This document shows, piece by piece, positions 17,617 to 25,474 of a DNA stretch of 42,730 nucleotides. Source of the DNA: Bacteroidota bacterium (GTDB lineage: Bacteria; Bacteroidota; Ignavibacteria; UBA10030; UBA8401); the NCBI GenBank assembly GCA_008933835.1, contig WBUG01000027.1, positions 1 to 42,730 of the forward strand. The letters run 5' to 3'. The position numbers were made by a program, and so were the translations under genes. The notes under the pieces are model-generated. The model worked only from the letters and a program-made list of their open reading frames with translations, searched no databases and was not told where the DNA came from. Within the stretch, counting starts at the first letter, position 1, and each line of letters starts with the position of its first letter.

Positions 17617-18885
17617 ATGCCCATGGAACTCATCATCCTCGTCGTGATGCTGGCGGTCTTCGCCGCCGGCGTCTTCTGGTGGAAACTCCCCTCCGGCGTC
17701 GCCATGGGGGCGGCGGCGGTGGCCGGTGCGCTCACGGGCGGTCACGGCGTTCCGGTGCGGCATCTCGTGGAGGGGACGTTCGGGTATTTCGACGCGATGC
17801 TCATCATCGCTTCGGCGATGGTCTTCATGAAAGTGGTCGAGGCCACCGGCGCGCTCGGCACCATCAGCGCCGGCATGGTGCGTTCGCTGCACCGCTTCCC
17901 GACGCTGCTCATGGTGGTGATGGCGTTCTTCGTGATGTTCCCCGGCATGCTCACCGGACTCTCGTCCGCCTGCATCCTCACCACCGGCGCCCTCGTCGCT
18001 CCGGCGCTGACGGCGATGGGCATCCCGGCGGTGACCGCCGGCGCTTTCATCGCGATGATGGCGGTGTTCGGCATGATCGCTCCCCCCATCAACATCCCGG
18101 TGATGATCATCGGCGGCGGCGTGGACATGCCGTACGTCGGGTTCGAGGGACCGCTGATGCTGCTCACCTTCCCGCTGGCGGTCTTCACCGCCGTCTACAT
18201 CCGTCTCCGGTACGTCCGTTCCATCGACCGCGACCAGGTGCTTTCGAAGCTCGCGCCTTCTCTGTACCACCGGCACGGCGCGCTGCTCTTCCTGCCGCTG
18301 GCGCTCGTCATCGGCGCGATGGCGGGCGTGCGGCTCTTCCCGGAACTCGTGCCGGACGTCGGCATTCCGCTCGTCTTCATGGCGGGCGCTGCGGCGGGGC
18401 TCGGCACCGGCGAACGCGTGCATGTGCCGACCGTCCTCCGGACCGCCGTGCGCGATTCGATGCCGGTGCTCGGCATCCTGGCGGGGGTCGGCATGTTCGT
18501 GCAGGTGATGACGCTGACGGGTGTCCGCGGATATCTGGCGGTCTCGGCGCTGCAGCTGCCCCCTGAAGTGCTCTATCCCGGCATCGCGCTCATCATGCCG
18601 GCGATGGGTTCGGCGTACGCCGCCTCCTCCGTCGTGGGGGTGCCGCTGGTCTTCGTCTTCCTCGGCCGGAACGAGGTCGTGGTCACGTCGGCGCTGTCGC
18701 TCATCGCCGGCATCGGCGACCTGATGCCGCCGCCGTCGCTCCTCTGCGTCTTCGCGTCGCAACTGCTGGGCATCGACAATCACTTCAAAGTGCTGCGGGC
18801 CGCGGCGGTCCCCATCGCCGTGTCGCTCCTCGCCGGCGTGCTCATGATCGTCTTCGCGGCGGACATCGGTCAACTCTTCAACTGA
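17617..18885 (+). CDS. TRAP/DctM-type large permease
   Basis: This 422-residue (or 420 from the second ATG at 17623) polytopic membrane protein has about 11-12 hydrophobic segments. It shows features of the DctM/ion-transporter superfamily: FPGMLTGLSSACILTTGALV, MIAPPINIPVMIIGGG, and a C-terminal SLIAGIGDLMPPPSLL hairpin region. TRAP systems use a sodium gradient to import carboxylates such as C4-dicarboxylates, glutamate or N-acyl acids. I see no DctP binding protein or normal four-TM DctQ in the window; a 48-residue two-TM protein follows instead. In this setting it probably imports glutamate-type monomers or short oligomers. Confidence 0.85.
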   Translation: MPMELIILVVMLAVFAAGVFWWKLPSGVAMGAAAVAGALTGGHGVPVRHLVEGTFGYFDAMLIIASAMVFMKVVEATGALGTISAGMVRSLHRFPTLLMVVMAFFVMFPGMLTGLSSACILTTGALVAPALTAMGIPAVTAGAFIAMMAVFGMIAPPINIPVMIIGGGVDMPYVGFEGPLMLLTFPLAVFTAVYIRLRYVRSIDRDQVLSKLAPSLYHRHGALLFLPLALVIGAMAGVRLFPELVPDVGIPLVFMAGAAAGLGTGERVHVPTVLRTAVRDSMPVLGILAGVGMFVQVMTLTGVRGYLAVSALQLPPEVLYPGIALIMPAMGSAYAASSVVGVPLVFVFLGRNEVVVTSALSLIAGIGDLMPPPSLLCVFASQLLGIDNHFKVLRAAAVPIAVSLLAGVLMIVFAADIGQLFN

Positions 18886-18895
18886 GAGGGAAGGA

Positions 18896-19042
18896 ATGCT
18901 GTTCTGGTCGTACATCCTCATCACGGCGCTCTTCGCCGTCATCGTCACACAGGAGCTCTTCCGGGAGCGGAACTGGCGGCAGCAGCTCGCCATGGTGCTC
19001 GTCCTGGTCCCGCTGGTGCTCCGCGTCCTGCTGATCAAATGA
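18896..19042 (+). CDS. 48-residue two-TM membrane protein following the permease
   Basis: A short ORF starts at ATG 18896 behind a GAGAGGGAAGG Shine-Dalgarno and ends in ATGA overlap with the next gene. The sequence runs MLFWSYILITALFA (TM1, about 4-19), a charged QELFRERNWR loop, and MVLVLVPLVLRVLLIK (TM2, about 32-46). The ribosome site, the coupling on its 3' side and the 10-base gap to the permease argue that it is a real gene. It may be a minimal small subunit replacing DctQ, but that is inference. It matches no family I recognise. Confidence 0.75.
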   Translation: MLFWSYILITALFAVIVTQELFRERNWRQQLAMVLVLVPLVLRVLLIK

Positions 19043-20163
19043 CGTTCCGACCGCATCACCGTACGGCGGCGTTCTTCGTGCTGGCCGCCGCGGCCGCCGC
19101 GGCCGCCGCATCGTTCGAATTCCTCTCGATGCGACGGTCCGACGCCGTCCATCCGTCCGGGGCGCTCACCCGCTCCGCGATGCTGAGCGACTACGCTCCG
19201 TCGCTGCGTGACACCCCGGGCGATACGCCCGTGTACATCTTCGACAGCGGCGTGCCGGGCGGGACCGCGCTCGTTCTGGGAGGCACGCATCCGAACGAAT
19301 CGGCGGGCTTCATCGCCGCCGTGCTCCTTGCCGAGAACGTCCGGCCGACCCGCGGCCGCGTCATCATCGTGCCGCAGGCGTGCGCGAGCGGGTTCACCGC
19401 CACCGATCCGCTCGAAGCGTGTCCGACGCACTTCACCATCGAGACCGCCGGAGGTCCCCGCCGTTTCCGGTTCGGCGCCCGCGGCGGCAACCCGCTGCAT
19501 CAATGGCCCGACCCGCTCGTGTACCGGCATTTCCCGTCCGGACAGCAGCTCTCCGGCATGGAGAGCCGGAACCTCAACCGTTCGTATCCCGGACGCGAGG
19601 AGGGGACGTTCATGGAGCGGGTGGGACACGCGTTCCTTTCGTTGATCCGGACCGAGAACGTCTCCGTGGCGTTCGACCTGCACGAGGCCGCGCCGGAGGT
19701 CATGATCATCAACGCCATCATCACGCACGAGAAGGGGACCGACATCGCGGCGGGGGCCGTGCTGAACCTGGAGTTCGAAGACCTGAAGTACTCCCTCGAG
19801 ATATCACCGAAACGGTTCCACGGCCTGTCGCACCGCGAATGGGGCGACTCGACCGGCGCGGTGCCGTTCCTGATGGAGACGAGCAATCCGGTGCAGGGAC
19901 GCCTGCGCGGCGTGACGGACGAAGCGCTGGTGCTCGAGGGGAACGATCCCTTCTACCGTACCGCCGCCGCGCTGGGGACCGTGCGCATCACGTACCGGCC
20001 GGAAGGGGAGCCGCTCTCGCTGCGCGTGGCCCGGCATGTGCAGGGATTCCGCCGTCTCATGGAATCGTTCAACGAAACGTATCCGGACGCCGCCTGCACC
20101 TTCGAAGCGGTGCCGGATTACACCGAGATCCTGGAGGCCGGCGTCGGGCGTTACCTCCGGTGA
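19039..20163 (+). CDS. Exported succinylglutamate desuccinylase/aspartoacylase-family amidase
   Basis: The 374-residue product has an N-terminal hydrophobic Ala-rich segment (about 10-25) acting as signal anchor or signal peptide. The M14-like zinc site is visible: GGTHPNESAG gives the H84-x2-E87 ligand pair, NLNRSYPG the substrate-binding Asn-Arg, and FDLHEA the third zinc ligand His; MET in PFLMETSN precedes the late Glu region. Family members hydrolyse N-acyl amino acid amide bonds (N-acetylaspartate, N-succinylglutamate). Extracytoplasmic placement beside a permease and PGA genes suggests it trims glutamyl amides in the periplasm. The substrate is not determined. Confidence 0.85.
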   Translation: MTFRPHHRTAAFFVLAAAAAAAAASFEFLSMRRSDAVHPSGALTRSAMLSDYAPSLRDTPGDTPVYIFDSGVPGGTALVLGGTHPNESAGFIAAVLLAENVRPTRGRVIIVPQACASGFTATDPLEACPTHFTIETAGGPRRFRFGARGGNPLHQWPDPLVYRHFPSGQQLSGMESRNLNRSYPGREEGTFMERVGHAFLSLIRTENVSVAFDLHEAAPEVMIINAIITHEKGTDIAAGAVLNLEFEDLKYSLEISPKRFHGLSHREWGDSTGAVPFLMETSNPVQGRLRGVTDEALVLEGNDPFYRTAAALGTVRITYRPEGEPLSLRVARHVQGFRRLMESFNETYPDAACTFEAVPDYTEILEAGVGRYLR

Positions 20164-20206
20164 CGCCGCCGGTCCGATCATTCATCACATCAACCATGGA
20201 GCACCA

Positions 20207-20755
20207 ATGACACCATTTCGTTCGCTGTTGACACTCTCGTTCCTTCTGATGCTGTCGGCATCGGTCACGGCCCAGACCGATCGGTTCTCGGCGCCGGTCC
20301 TCATCACCTCCGCCGGACAGAGCGCCGACGTCACCATGGCCGGGATGCTCTGCAAGAAGGCGGGCATCGGCGCGACCGTGAACGCGAAGGCGGCCGCGGG
20401 CGATCTGGGGGATGCGAAGACCCTCATCATCGTTCCGGGATTCAGTTCCAAAGGTCTCGGCGCGGCCGGCATCAGCCGCGAGCAGGAGATGGAACGGGTG
20501 ACGGAGCTGCTCGCCGCCGCGAAGGCGAAGAAGGTGAAGGTGATGATGCTGCATCTCGGCGGCAAGCCGCGGCGCGGCGCGCAGTCCGACGACTTCAACA
20601 AGGCGTCCGCCGAAGCGTCGGCGGCGATGATCGTCGTGAAACAGGGGGACGAGGACGGATTCTTCTCGACGCTGGCCGCGTCGAAGAAGATCCCCATCGA
20701 ACTCGTCGAGAAGATCGCCGAAGCGGTGAAACCGCTCGGCGCGAAGTTCCAGTGA
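20207..20755 (+). CDS. Small exported protein, DUF6305-like
   Basis: This 182-residue protein has a signal peptide ending near VTAQT. The mature part is a compact alpha/beta domain: APVLITSAGQSADV, a TLIIVPGFSSKGLG strand-loop, then a KKVKVMMLHLGG strand. From memory it resembles the DUF6305 family that recurs next to TRAP-permease and poly-gamma-glutamate genes; I cannot confirm that here. It may be a periplasmic binding or accessory component for the permease, which has no DctP in the window. The start at 20207 has a GGAG six bases upstream. The next gene lies 40 bases on. Confidence 0.75.
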   Translation: MTPFRSLLTLSFLLMLSASVTAQTDRFSAPVLITSAGQSADVTMAGMLCKKAGIGATVNAKAAAGDLGDAKTLIIVPGFSSKGLGAAGISREQEMERVTELLAAAKAKKVKVMMLHLGGKPRRGAQSDDFNKASAEASAAMIVVKQGDEDGFFSTLAASKKIPIELVEKIAEAVKPLGAKFQ

Positions 20756-20795
20756 CGCCGTCACCGTTCCACCGTCCCGCATTCAGGAGCATGGT

Positions 20796-22751
20796 ATGAT
20801 GAACAGATCCTTCCTCCGCATCGCCGCCGCGGCGTTCCTCGCCTTCCGTCTCGTCACGGCCCAGTCCCTCAGCGTCGGCATGGGAGGCACGACGGCCGCC
20901 GGCACATCGGCGATGGCGGCAACGGCCCATCCGCTCGCGTCGCAGGCGGCCATCGAAATGCTCCAGCGCGGCGGTAATGCGGTGGACGCCGCCGTGGCCG
21001 CGGCGTTCGCCATCGGTGTGGTGGAACCGGACGGTTCCGGCATCGGCGGAGGCGGAGGGATGCTGGTGTACCTCGCCAAGGAGCGCCGGTCGGTCTTCAT
21101 CGACTACTATCAGCGTTCGTCCGAAGACATCGTCTCGGTGAACTACAATCCCAAGACCGACAACCGTTCCGCCAAAGCGGTGCTGGTGCCGGGCACGGTG
21201 GACGGCCTGCTGCTGGCGCTCGAGCGCTGGGGAACGCTTCCGCGCACCGCGGTGCTGGCCCCCGCCATCCGTTACGCGGAGGAGGGGTTCGCCGTGGACC
21301 AGACGCTGGCGAAGATCTTCCTCGACAACAGCGACCTCCTGCAGAAGTACGACGGGACGGCCGCCGTGTTCCTGAACGACGGATTCCCGTATGCGGAAGG
21401 GGATACGCTGAAACAGAAGGAGCTCGCCCGCACGCTGCGGCTCATCGCGGAGAAAGGGCGGGAGGGGTTCTATGCCGGTCCGGTGGCGGAATCGCTGGTC
21501 CGGACGGTGTCGGACCTCGGCGGCGCCCTGACGATGAACGACCTGAAGAACTACCGCTCCGACGTCGTCGAACCGCTCCGCGGTTCCTACCGCGGATATG
21601 ATGTGGTGTCGGCGAACGCGCCGCAGTCCGGCGCGTCGGTCATCGAAGCGCTGCAGATCCTGGAGAACGAGAACATCCGTTCGCTCGGTCATCCCTCCCG
21701 TTCGGCCGAATCGCTCCACCTGATGGCCGAAACGATGCGTCGCGTCTATGCGGACCGGACCGCCTACATCGAAGATCCGAACTTCACCCCGGTCCCGAAC
21801 CGCGGTCTCACCTCCAAGGCGTTCGCCCGCGCCCGCTACCACGACATCAACCGGGCGATGGCCGAACCGCCGAGCTACCGCAGTACGAAGGCGGGGAATC
21901 CGCACAATTATTCGGCCGGCGCGGATGAGGAACCGGGCGATGAACGTCCGTCGCCGGCATCGGACCGGGCGCGCACTCCTTCGGACGAGGACGATGAAGG
22001 GGTCTCGTCGTACAAGAAATACGGTGACGACCTGTTCGACGCCTGGGGTTCCGGCGCGAAGAAGACGTCGCCGAAGAAGAAGAGCGATGCCCCGCCCGCC
22101 GAACCGAAGGAGACGGATGACGACGATGCCATCCCGCAGGAAGCGGACGCCGGCGGGTTGACGGACGGCGCCGCTCGGTTCGCCGCCGCAGGGGAAGGGG
22201 GACACACCACGCATCTGTGCGTCGTCGACAAGGAGGGGAACGCCGTTTCGGTCACGCAGACGCTCGGTACGTTCTTCGGTTCTGGACTCACGGTGGAAGG
22301 GGTCCTGCTCAACACCTCCATGTCCAACTTCTCCGCCACCGCGGCCGTGAACTCCATCCAGCCCAACAAGCGTCCCCGCAGCTCCATCGCGCCGACCATC
22401 CTCCTTCGCGGCGGCCGTCCCGCCATGGTCGTCGGTTCTCCCGGAGCGGCGCGCATCATCGCCACCGTCGTGCAGGTCATCAGCAACGTGGTGGACCACG
22501 GCATGGACGCCGGCGCAGCGAACACCGCACCGCGGTTCTTCTGCCAGAAGTTCGACGATTTCCTCTATGTCGAATCGCGCGTGACGGACGAGGCGCAGCA
22601 GGGGGTGAAGCGCAAAGGGCATCCGCTGAGGGTGCTGGGGGATTTCGACCTCTTCTTCGGCGGCGTCCAGCTCATCCTCATCGATCCCGCGACGGGACGC
22701 CTCACCGGTTCGGCGGACCCGCGGCGCGGCGGTGCGGCCGTCGGTTATTGA
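20796..22751 (+). CDS. ggt: Exported gamma-glutamyltransferase-family protein with long charged linker
   Basis: The protein has 651 residues, with a signal peptide ending near LVTAQ and CAGGAG 6 bases before ATG 20796. It follows the GGT/CapD Ntn-hydrolase fold: SQAAIEMLQRGGNAVDAA and GSGIGGGGGMLVY in the large half, and the self-cleavage site before T471 in GHTTHLCVVDKEGNAVSVT. About 100 residues just ahead of T471 (368-470) are an Asp/Glu/Lys/Pro-rich, probably disordered insertion. Several E. coli GGT substrate residues differ here: TLNT is TLGT (N411), NNQMDD is NTSMSN (Q430, D433), and FR is YY near R114. It therefore may not use free gamma-glutamyl compounds; polymer cleavage in the manner of CapD/PgsD is a reasonable alternative. 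Confidence 0.88.
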   Translation: MMNRSFLRIAAAAFLAFRLVTAQSLSVGMGGTTAAGTSAMAATAHPLASQAAIEMLQRGGNAVDAAVAAAFAIGVVEPDGSGIGGGGGMLVYLAKERRSVFIDYYQRSSEDIVSVNYNPKTDNRSAKAVLVPGTVDGLLLALERWGTLPRTAVLAPAIRYAEEGFAVDQTLAKIFLDNSDLLQKYDGTAAVFLNDGFPYAEGDTLKQKELARTLRLIAEKGREGFYAGPVAESLVRTVSDLGGALTMNDLKNYRSDVVEPLRGSYRGYDVVSANAPQSGASVIEALQILENENIRSLGHPSRSAESLHLMAETMRRVYADRTAYIEDPNFTPVPNRGLTSKAFARARYHDINRAMAEPPSYRSTKAGNPHNYSAGADEEPGDERPSPASDRARTPSDEDDEGVSSYKKYGDDLFDAWGSGAKKTSPKKKSDAPPAEPKETDDDDAIPQEADAGGLTDGAARFAAAGEGGHTTHLCVVDKEGNAVSVTQTLGTFFGSGLTVEGVLLNTSMSNFSATAAVNSIQPNKRPRSSIAPTILLRGGRPAMVVGSPGAARIIATVVQVISNVVDHGMDAGAANTAPRFFCQKFDDFLYVESRVTDEAQQGVKRKGHPLRVLGDFDLFFGGVQLILIDPATGRLTGSADPRRGGAAVGY

Positions 22752-22800
22752 ATCTCACGGCGTTTGTTCGTACCCTGACCTCATCGACGACCGGACGACC

Positions 22801-23940
22801 GTGACCACTCTACTTCCATTCCTTCTCCTTGCTGCCGCCGCGGGAGCGCTCTTCGTCGAAGCGGCGCTGCTGCGGCGGCGGGTCTCTTCCCTCCCCGTCC
22901 GCATCCATGTCAACGGTACACGAGGCAAGTCGAGCGTCGTACGGTACATCACGGCGGGACTCCGTTCCGCCGGCATCCGTACGGTCTCCAAGGTGACCGG
23001 TGTCGTCCCGACGTACAGTTCCCTGACCGGTGAGGATTCCGTCATCCGCCGGTTCGGTCCCGCTCGCGTCCAGGAACAGTTCATGGCGCTCCGCCGCGCG
23101 GCCGCAGAGGGTGCCGGAGCCGCGGTCATCGAATGCATGTCCCTCCAGCCGGAATATCAGGAACTCGAAGCGCGGTGGCTGCGCCCGACCGTCAGCGTCC
23201 TCACCAACGTGCGGGACGACCATCGCGAGGTGATGGGGGAGACCGAACAAGAACGCATCCGCTCGCTGACATCCGCGGTCCAGCCGGGGGTCACCGTCGT
23301 GACCGGCGAAGAACGGCTGCTCGATGCGCTCCACGCCGCCGTTCGGGTGCGCGGCGCGCGGCTGGTATCGGCCCCGCTGCACAACGGTGCGGGAACGGAT
23401 ACCGCCGCACAGCGCAACATCGGCATCGCCGTCGCGGCCTGCAGCGCAGCAGGATTTCCCGCAGAAAAGGTCCTCCCCGGTATCCTGCAGGAAGCGGAAC
23501 GGGACCGTCTCCGTCGTCTGCATCGGGCAACGGGAGGATCGACGTCGCTGTTCATCGATGTGTTCGAAGCGAACGATGTCGAATCGACGGCGGAACGGTT
23601 CGCCGCGGAACGGCGCTCGGCGCCGTATCGCTCCGTCACCATCATCCTCAATACCCGGCACGACCGGCCGGTCCGGACGGCGGATTTCGTCCGCTGGATC
23701 CTCACGCTGGGAACAGAGGTACGTTCGGTCGTGCTCAGCGGAACGCATTCCGCCGCAGCAGAACGGATGCTCCGCTCCGGCCGCTGCCGAGCCTTCGTCG
23801 TACGGTGCGAGCCGGACGAGTGGAGCGAGGTCCGCGGAGAAGCGGTACCGGTCGGAGGTGAACGTATGATCGTCGGCGTCGGCAACATCGCCGGTGCCGG
23901 ACACCGGTGGCGTTCCGTGTTCAGCGGAGGACCGGCATGA
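22801..23940 (+). CDS. pgsB: Poly-gamma-glutamate synthase subunit PgsB/CapB
   Basis: The protein has 379 residues from a GTG start at 22801, preceded by 49 bases after ggt. An N-terminal membrane segment (about 3-20) is followed by the Mur-ligase-type ATP-binding loop HVNGTRGKSSV, then IECMSLQPEYQ and TNVRDDHREVMG, all typical of PgsB/CapB amide ligases. PgsB activates the gamma-carboxylate with ATP and joins it to glutamate, working with PgsC in the membrane. It is coupled to pgsC by an ATGA overlap. PgsA/CapA, the usual transport partner, is not in the window. Confidence 0.93.
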   Translation: MTTLLPFLLLAAAAGALFVEAALLRRRVSSLPVRIHVNGTRGKSSVVRYITAGLRSAGIRTVSKVTGVVPTYSSLTGEDSVIRRFGPARVQEQFMALRRAAAEGAGAAVIECMSLQPEYQELEARWLRPTVSVLTNVRDDHREVMGETEQERIRSLTSAVQPGVTVVTGEERLLDALHAAVRVRGARLVSAPLHNGAGTDTAAQRNIGIAVAACSAAGFPAEKVLPGILQEAERDRLRRLHRATGGSTSLFIDVFEANDVESTAERFAAERRSAPYRSVTIILNTRHDRPVRTADFVRWILTLGTEVRSVVLSGTHSAAAERMLRSGRCRAFVVRCEPDEWSEVRGEAVPVGGERMIVGVGNIAGAGHRWRSVFSGGPA

Positions 23941-24365
23941 CCATCGAGATCATGGTGCTCGGGGTCTTCGTTGGTTTCCTGTTCTATGAGCTGACCGGTC
24001 TTTCGCCGGGAGGGATCATCACGCCCGGATACCTCGCCATCGCGCTGTACGACCCTGTGAAAGTGGGCATCACCGTGCTCCTCGGCGTGCTCGTCTTCGC
24101 CGCGGTGGACCGGCTCTCCCGGCGCACCATCCTCTACGGACGGCGGAAGTTCTTCCTGGCGCTCCTCATCGGCGTCTGCCTCAAGCTCGCGGTGGACCGG
24201 TGGATCCAGCCGTCGCTCATCCTTCCCTTCGAACTCTCGTCCATCGGATTCATCATTCCCGGTCTCATCGGTCACGAAATGACACGGCAGCGGTTGCTGC
24301 CCACGCTCGCCTCCATCGTCATCGTCACGTCGCTGCTCGCGCTGCTCCTTCTGGTGCTGCGATGA
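23937..24365 (+). CDS. pgsC: Poly-gamma-glutamate synthase membrane subunit PgsC/CapC
   Basis: This 142-residue integral membrane protein has about four hydrophobic segments. It begins MTIEIMVLGVFVGFLFYELTG and contains SPGGIITPGYLAIAL and LPFELSSIGFIIPGLIGHE, stretches highly typical of PgsC/CapC. The family forms the membrane part of the polymerase with PgsB. The usual length is about 149 residues. It overlaps both neighbours by 4 bases, so pgsB, pgsC and pgsW are likely translated together. Confidence 0.93.
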   Translation: MTIEIMVLGVFVGFLFYELTGLSPGGIITPGYLAIALYDPVKVGITVLLGVLVFAAVDRLSRRTILYGRRKFFLALLIGVCLKLAVDRWIQPSLILPFELSSIGFIIPGLIGHEMTRQRLLPTLASIVIVTSLLALLLLVLR

Positions 24366-25474
24366 ACGTCGTGCCGCGCGTATCCCGCCGTACGCTGCTC
24401 CTCTCCACGGTCACGGCCGTCACCGTCCTCGCCGCGGTCTTCATCGCCGCCCGGCGGACCGAACCGCATCCATCGTCCGCCCGCATGCGGACGGCGGCGG
24501 AACATACCGTGCGGTGTTTCGAGGCGGTGCAGGTGGAGAAGGAAAGGAGAGGAGTGACGTATGATGAGGACGCTGCACACCGGCGGCATCCTTTGCTGGG
24601 GACCGAACTCTCGTTCCTCACCACCACGCTCGGTTCGTTCGAAGCGAAGGTCGCCTCCACGAATCCGGAGTTCGCCGCGCTCGCAGTCCGGCTGCTCGGC
24701 GAAGCGGGAGTGGATTCCGGCGACGCCGTCGGCGTCACCCTCTCCGGTTCCTTCCCGGCGCTCGGTATCTCGCTCCTGTGCGCTGTGGAACAGATCGGTG
24801 CCCGGCCGGTCATCATCAGTTCTCTCGGTGCGTCGACGTTCGGCGCCAACGAAGAGGCGATGACCTGGGCAGACATGGAAGGAACACTGAATCGCAATAA
24901 CCTGCTGCACGTCCGGTCGCGCCTGATGACTCCGGGAGCGGAGGCGGACACCGGCGGGGGATTGCCGGAGGAGGGGATGGAAGCAATACGGAAGGCGGTT
25001 CGACGGACCGGTTCCGTTCTCATCGTGCCTCCGGACCTGCCTGCCGCGATCGCACTCCGTGAATCGCTCTTTCTCCGCGAAAAGATATCGGCCTATGTGA
25101 ACGTCGGGGGGAGCCAGGCGGTGCTCGGGACGTGTCCGCATGCGCCGTCGTACGGGAACGGTATCCTTACGCCTGCCGCCGGCTGCCGGGACGAAGGACG
25201 GGGGGTGATCGCGGCGATGCTGGACCGCGGAGTTCCGGTCATCCATTTCCTCAATATCCGGGACCTGGCCCGCCGGTATGACATCGATGAAGACGGAAGC
25301 AACGAACGCCCGCCGTCTCGGCTCTACGAGCAGCAGACGGTGGACCCCGTCTGGCCTCTCGCCGGCGCCCTGTTGATCGCAGCTCCGCTGCTGTGGGATC
25401 GTCTGCGTGCACGGAAGGATCCACACAGTCCCCATTTGCCAACCGACAAGAGAATGGGTACATTCTCGATATGA
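24362..25474 (+). CDS. pgsW: Poly-gamma-glutamate system protein PgsW
   Basis: The protein has 370 residues: an N-terminal TM (about 10-32), a large extracytoplasmic domain, and a C-terminal TM (about 338-355) with a short basic tail. The signature of the poly-gamma-glutamate system family is present: TNPEFAALAVRLL, DAVGVTLSGSFPAL, SSLGASTFGAN, ITP-like ILTPAAG, and NVGGSQAVLG. The family is recognised by its constant place after pgsB-pgsC; its biochemical role is not established. It overlaps pgsC and the following cyanophycinase-like gene by 4 bases each, tying synthesis-type and hydrolysis-type genes together. Confidence 0.88.
   Translation: MNVVPRVSRRTLLLSTVTAVTVLAAVFIAARRTEPHPSSARMRTAAEHTVRCFEAVQVEKERRGVTYDEDAAHRRHPLLGTELSFLTTTLGSFEAKVASTNPEFAALAVRLLGEAGVDSGDAVGVTLSGSFPALGISLLCAVEQIGARPVIISSLGASTFGANEEAMTWADMEGTLNRNNLLHVRSRLMTPGAEADTGGGLPEEGMEAIRKAVRRTGSVLIVPPDLPAAIALRESLFLREKISAYVNVGGSQAVLGTCPHAPSYGNGILTPAAGCRDEGRGVIAAMLDRGVPVIHFLNIRDLARRYDIDEDGSNERPPSRLYEQQTVDPVWPLAGALLIAAPLLWDRLRARKDPHSPHLPTDKRMGTFSI

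Noticed and set aside
17602-19728. A 708-codon minus-strand open frame
   Set aside because: It is opposite the permease and amidase genes; its composition (RRRHDHHDEER-type runs) is a shadow of GC-rich codon third positions.
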